Source: Synechococcales cyanobacterium PMM_0073 (lineage in GTDB: Bacteria; Cyanobacteriota; Cyanobacteriia; Elainellales; Elainellaceae). From it: a DNA stretch of 16,620 nt. The stretch is from contig CASBQH010000039.1 of the NCBI GenBank assembly GCA_949127695.1, forward strand, positions 1-16,620. Direction: 5' to 3'. This document shows, one piece after another, positions 15,547-16,620 of this stretch (its first letter is position 1; each line of letters opens with the position of its first letter). The notes under the pieces were generated by a model, which was given only the letters and a program-made list of their open reading frames with translations, ran no database searches and was not told where the DNA came from. The translations under genes and the position numbers were made by a program.

Positions 15547-16620
15547 ATGACCTTGCCTCCTGCCTCACCAGCCGCCAAACGTCCTGGACGCTTCAATCTG
15601 CTGCCTGGAATCCGGACGCGGATTAACCTCTGGAGTGGCCACAAGCAGTTTCAGGGAGCCAATCTGCGGGGAGCCAATCTGGGGCGCGTCAACTTTATTG
15701 GCACGCTGCTGCTCTGGGCAACCTTTGCCTGGGCCGCTTTGCTCTGGATGTGGCTACCCGAAGCTAAGTTTGTCGGCGTAGTTTTGATCTGGGCAAACCT
15801 GCTCTGGACAATTTTGGTCTGGATCAACCTGCGCGAAACCAACCCGCAGTCTGCCCCGCAGTCTGGACGGGGCAGCCTCAGAAATATGGTGCTGCTGGGC
15901 ATTATTTTGATCTGGGCGACGGTAATTTGGTCTATGGTGGTGGCGGTCAAATCTGAGCGCTCGTTTTTACTCTGGGCCAATCCCAACGTGGCCTTTATTC
16001 TCTGGGCGCTGCTGAGCAAGGTTGACCTGAGCAATAGCGACCTCAGCGCCACCAATTTGAGCCATGCCAACCTGAACCGGGTGGATCTGCGCGATGCCAA
16101 CTTGAGCCATGCCAATCTGCAAAAGGCGAATCTGCGCGAGGCGATTCTACGCGGAGCCAACTTGAGCCATGCCGATCTGCGCGGAGCTGAGCTGAGCGAG
16201 GCAGATTTGCAAGAAGCCGTGCTGTTTGGCGCTAACCTCAGCGGCACTGACTTAAGTGATGCCAACCTCAGCGGCGTCGATCTGCGCGAAGCCAATCTGC
16301 ATCGCAGCAACCTCAGCGCCACCAACTTGAGCTGGGCAAGACTGCATCGCGCCAACCTCAGCTGGGCGAATCTCAGCTGGGCCAACCTCAGCCGCGCCAA
16401 GCTGGTACATGCCAATCTGAACGACGCTGACTTGAGCGGCGCTGACTTCCGCGAAGCCCTGCTATATGGCGCGGCGGTGAATCAGGTGGATCTCAACGCG
16501 ATCTTGGTTAAGGGCGCAAAATTTGGCCAAAATGATGGCCTGAAAGATAGCGAATGCATCAAGCTGAAGGCCAGAGGGGCAATGCTCAACAGTCAGATTG
16601 ATATTACTGCTGAGCAGAAG
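15547..16620 (+). CDS. Pentapeptide-repeat membrane protein (3' end outside window)
   Basis: 358 codons are open from ATG 15547 to the window edge, so the protein is incomplete. After a basic N-terminus, pentapeptides start at about residue 33 (KQFQG ANLRG ANLGR). From 35 to 95 every fifth residue is Leu or Phe, although residues about 53-95 are hydrophobic enough for two membrane helices. A linker of 96-113 shifts the register by one; a second hydrophobic stretch (114-133, 140-156) then leads into a long classic A(D/N)LXX array (157-326). Trp recurs five residues apart in the hydrophobic parts (57, 62, 67; 82, 87, 92; 123, 128; 143, 153). Pentapeptide arrays form right-handed quadrilateral beta-helices; here the array is probably cytoplasmic and membrane-anchored. 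The function is unknown. Upstream ATG 15542 reads into a stop after two codons. Confidence 0.88.
   Translation, partial: MTLPPASPAAKRPGRFNLLPGIRTRINLWSGHKQFQGANLRGANLGRVNFIGTLLLWATFAWAALLWMWLPEAKFVGVVLIWANLLWTILVWINLRETNPQSAPQSGRGSLRNMVLLGIILIWATVIWSMVVAVKSERSFLLWANPNVAFILWALLSKVDLSNSDLSATNLSHANLNRVDLRDANLSHANLQKANLREAILRGANLSHADLRGAELSEADLQEAVLFGANLSGTDLSDANLSGVDLREANLHRSNLSATNLSWARLHRANLSWANLSWANLSRAKLVHANLNDADLSGADFREALLYGAAVNQVDLNAILVKGAKFGQNDGLKDSECIKLKARGAMLNSQIDITAEQK

Noticed and set aside
15651..16415. Long minus-strand open frame of 254 codons
   Set aside because: It is the antisense shadow of the pentapeptide repeats; its monotonous Leu/Ala/Ser/Arg pattern comes from the repeat on the plus strand.

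Overview
The window reads as chromosomal DNA of a cyanobacterium, probably of the Leptolyngbya/Synechococcales type. The evidence is a two-subunit NAD(P)H-type glutamate synthase, a long pentapeptide-repeat membrane protein, an RTX calcium-binding protein, genes that mostly lack strong Shine-Dalgarno sites, and two HIP1 octamers (GCGATCGC). Nothing proves the genus. No phage, transposase or CRISPR array is visible.

Left part (1-5356). A histone-deacetylase-fold amidohydrolase of the acetylpolyamine amidohydrolase type (304-1335) is followed by a tight three-gene run: an acyl-CoA-dehydrogenase-like flavoprotein, a PIG-L/LmbE zinc deacetylase and a NodS-like SAM methyltransferase (1536-4139). 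The first two overlap, and the third starts on the stop codon of the second. A GT2-type glycosyltransferase (4136-5356, minus) meets the methyltransferase stop codon to stop codon. Together these look like a small pathway that deacetylates, N-methylates, oxidises and glycosylates an amino-sugar-like substrate; the product cannot be told from the sequence.

Middle part (5357-6882). An AT-rich intergenic region with a perfect 13-bp inverted repeat separates the glycosyltransferase from a secreted-type RTX protein (5659-6579). Between the RTX gene and gltD lies the most unusual object here: a sigma70-like promoter, a 69-nt near-perfect hairpin starting where transcription should start, and an 81-nt tRNA-like element. 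The latter has the hallmarks of the tRNA-like domain of tmRNA (7-bp acceptor stem with a G3-U70 pair, AAUGG..UUCGAC D-like loop, GGAC, T arm), but the whole mRNA-like domain is replaced by a 20-nt loop.

Glutamate synthase region (6883-13322, minus). gltB and gltD encode the large and small subunits and are transcribed in that order, but an oppositely oriented gene for a 99-aa coiled-coil/membrane protein sits exactly between them. Upstream of gltB is about 0.5 kb without a clear gene, including a perfect 12-bp tandem duplication. It is followed by a DUF1902 (HicB-like antitoxin-fold) gene on the minus strand with no recognisable toxin partner, and about 0.4 kb of possibly decayed sequence.

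Right part (14492-16620). hslO (redox chaperone Hsp33) precedes a pentapeptide-repeat protein that runs off the window. Its predicted membrane segments stay in register with the pentapeptides and carry a tryptophan every five residues. A pattern across the window is short 12-15 bp tandem duplications, in frame inside several genes and also in spacers.
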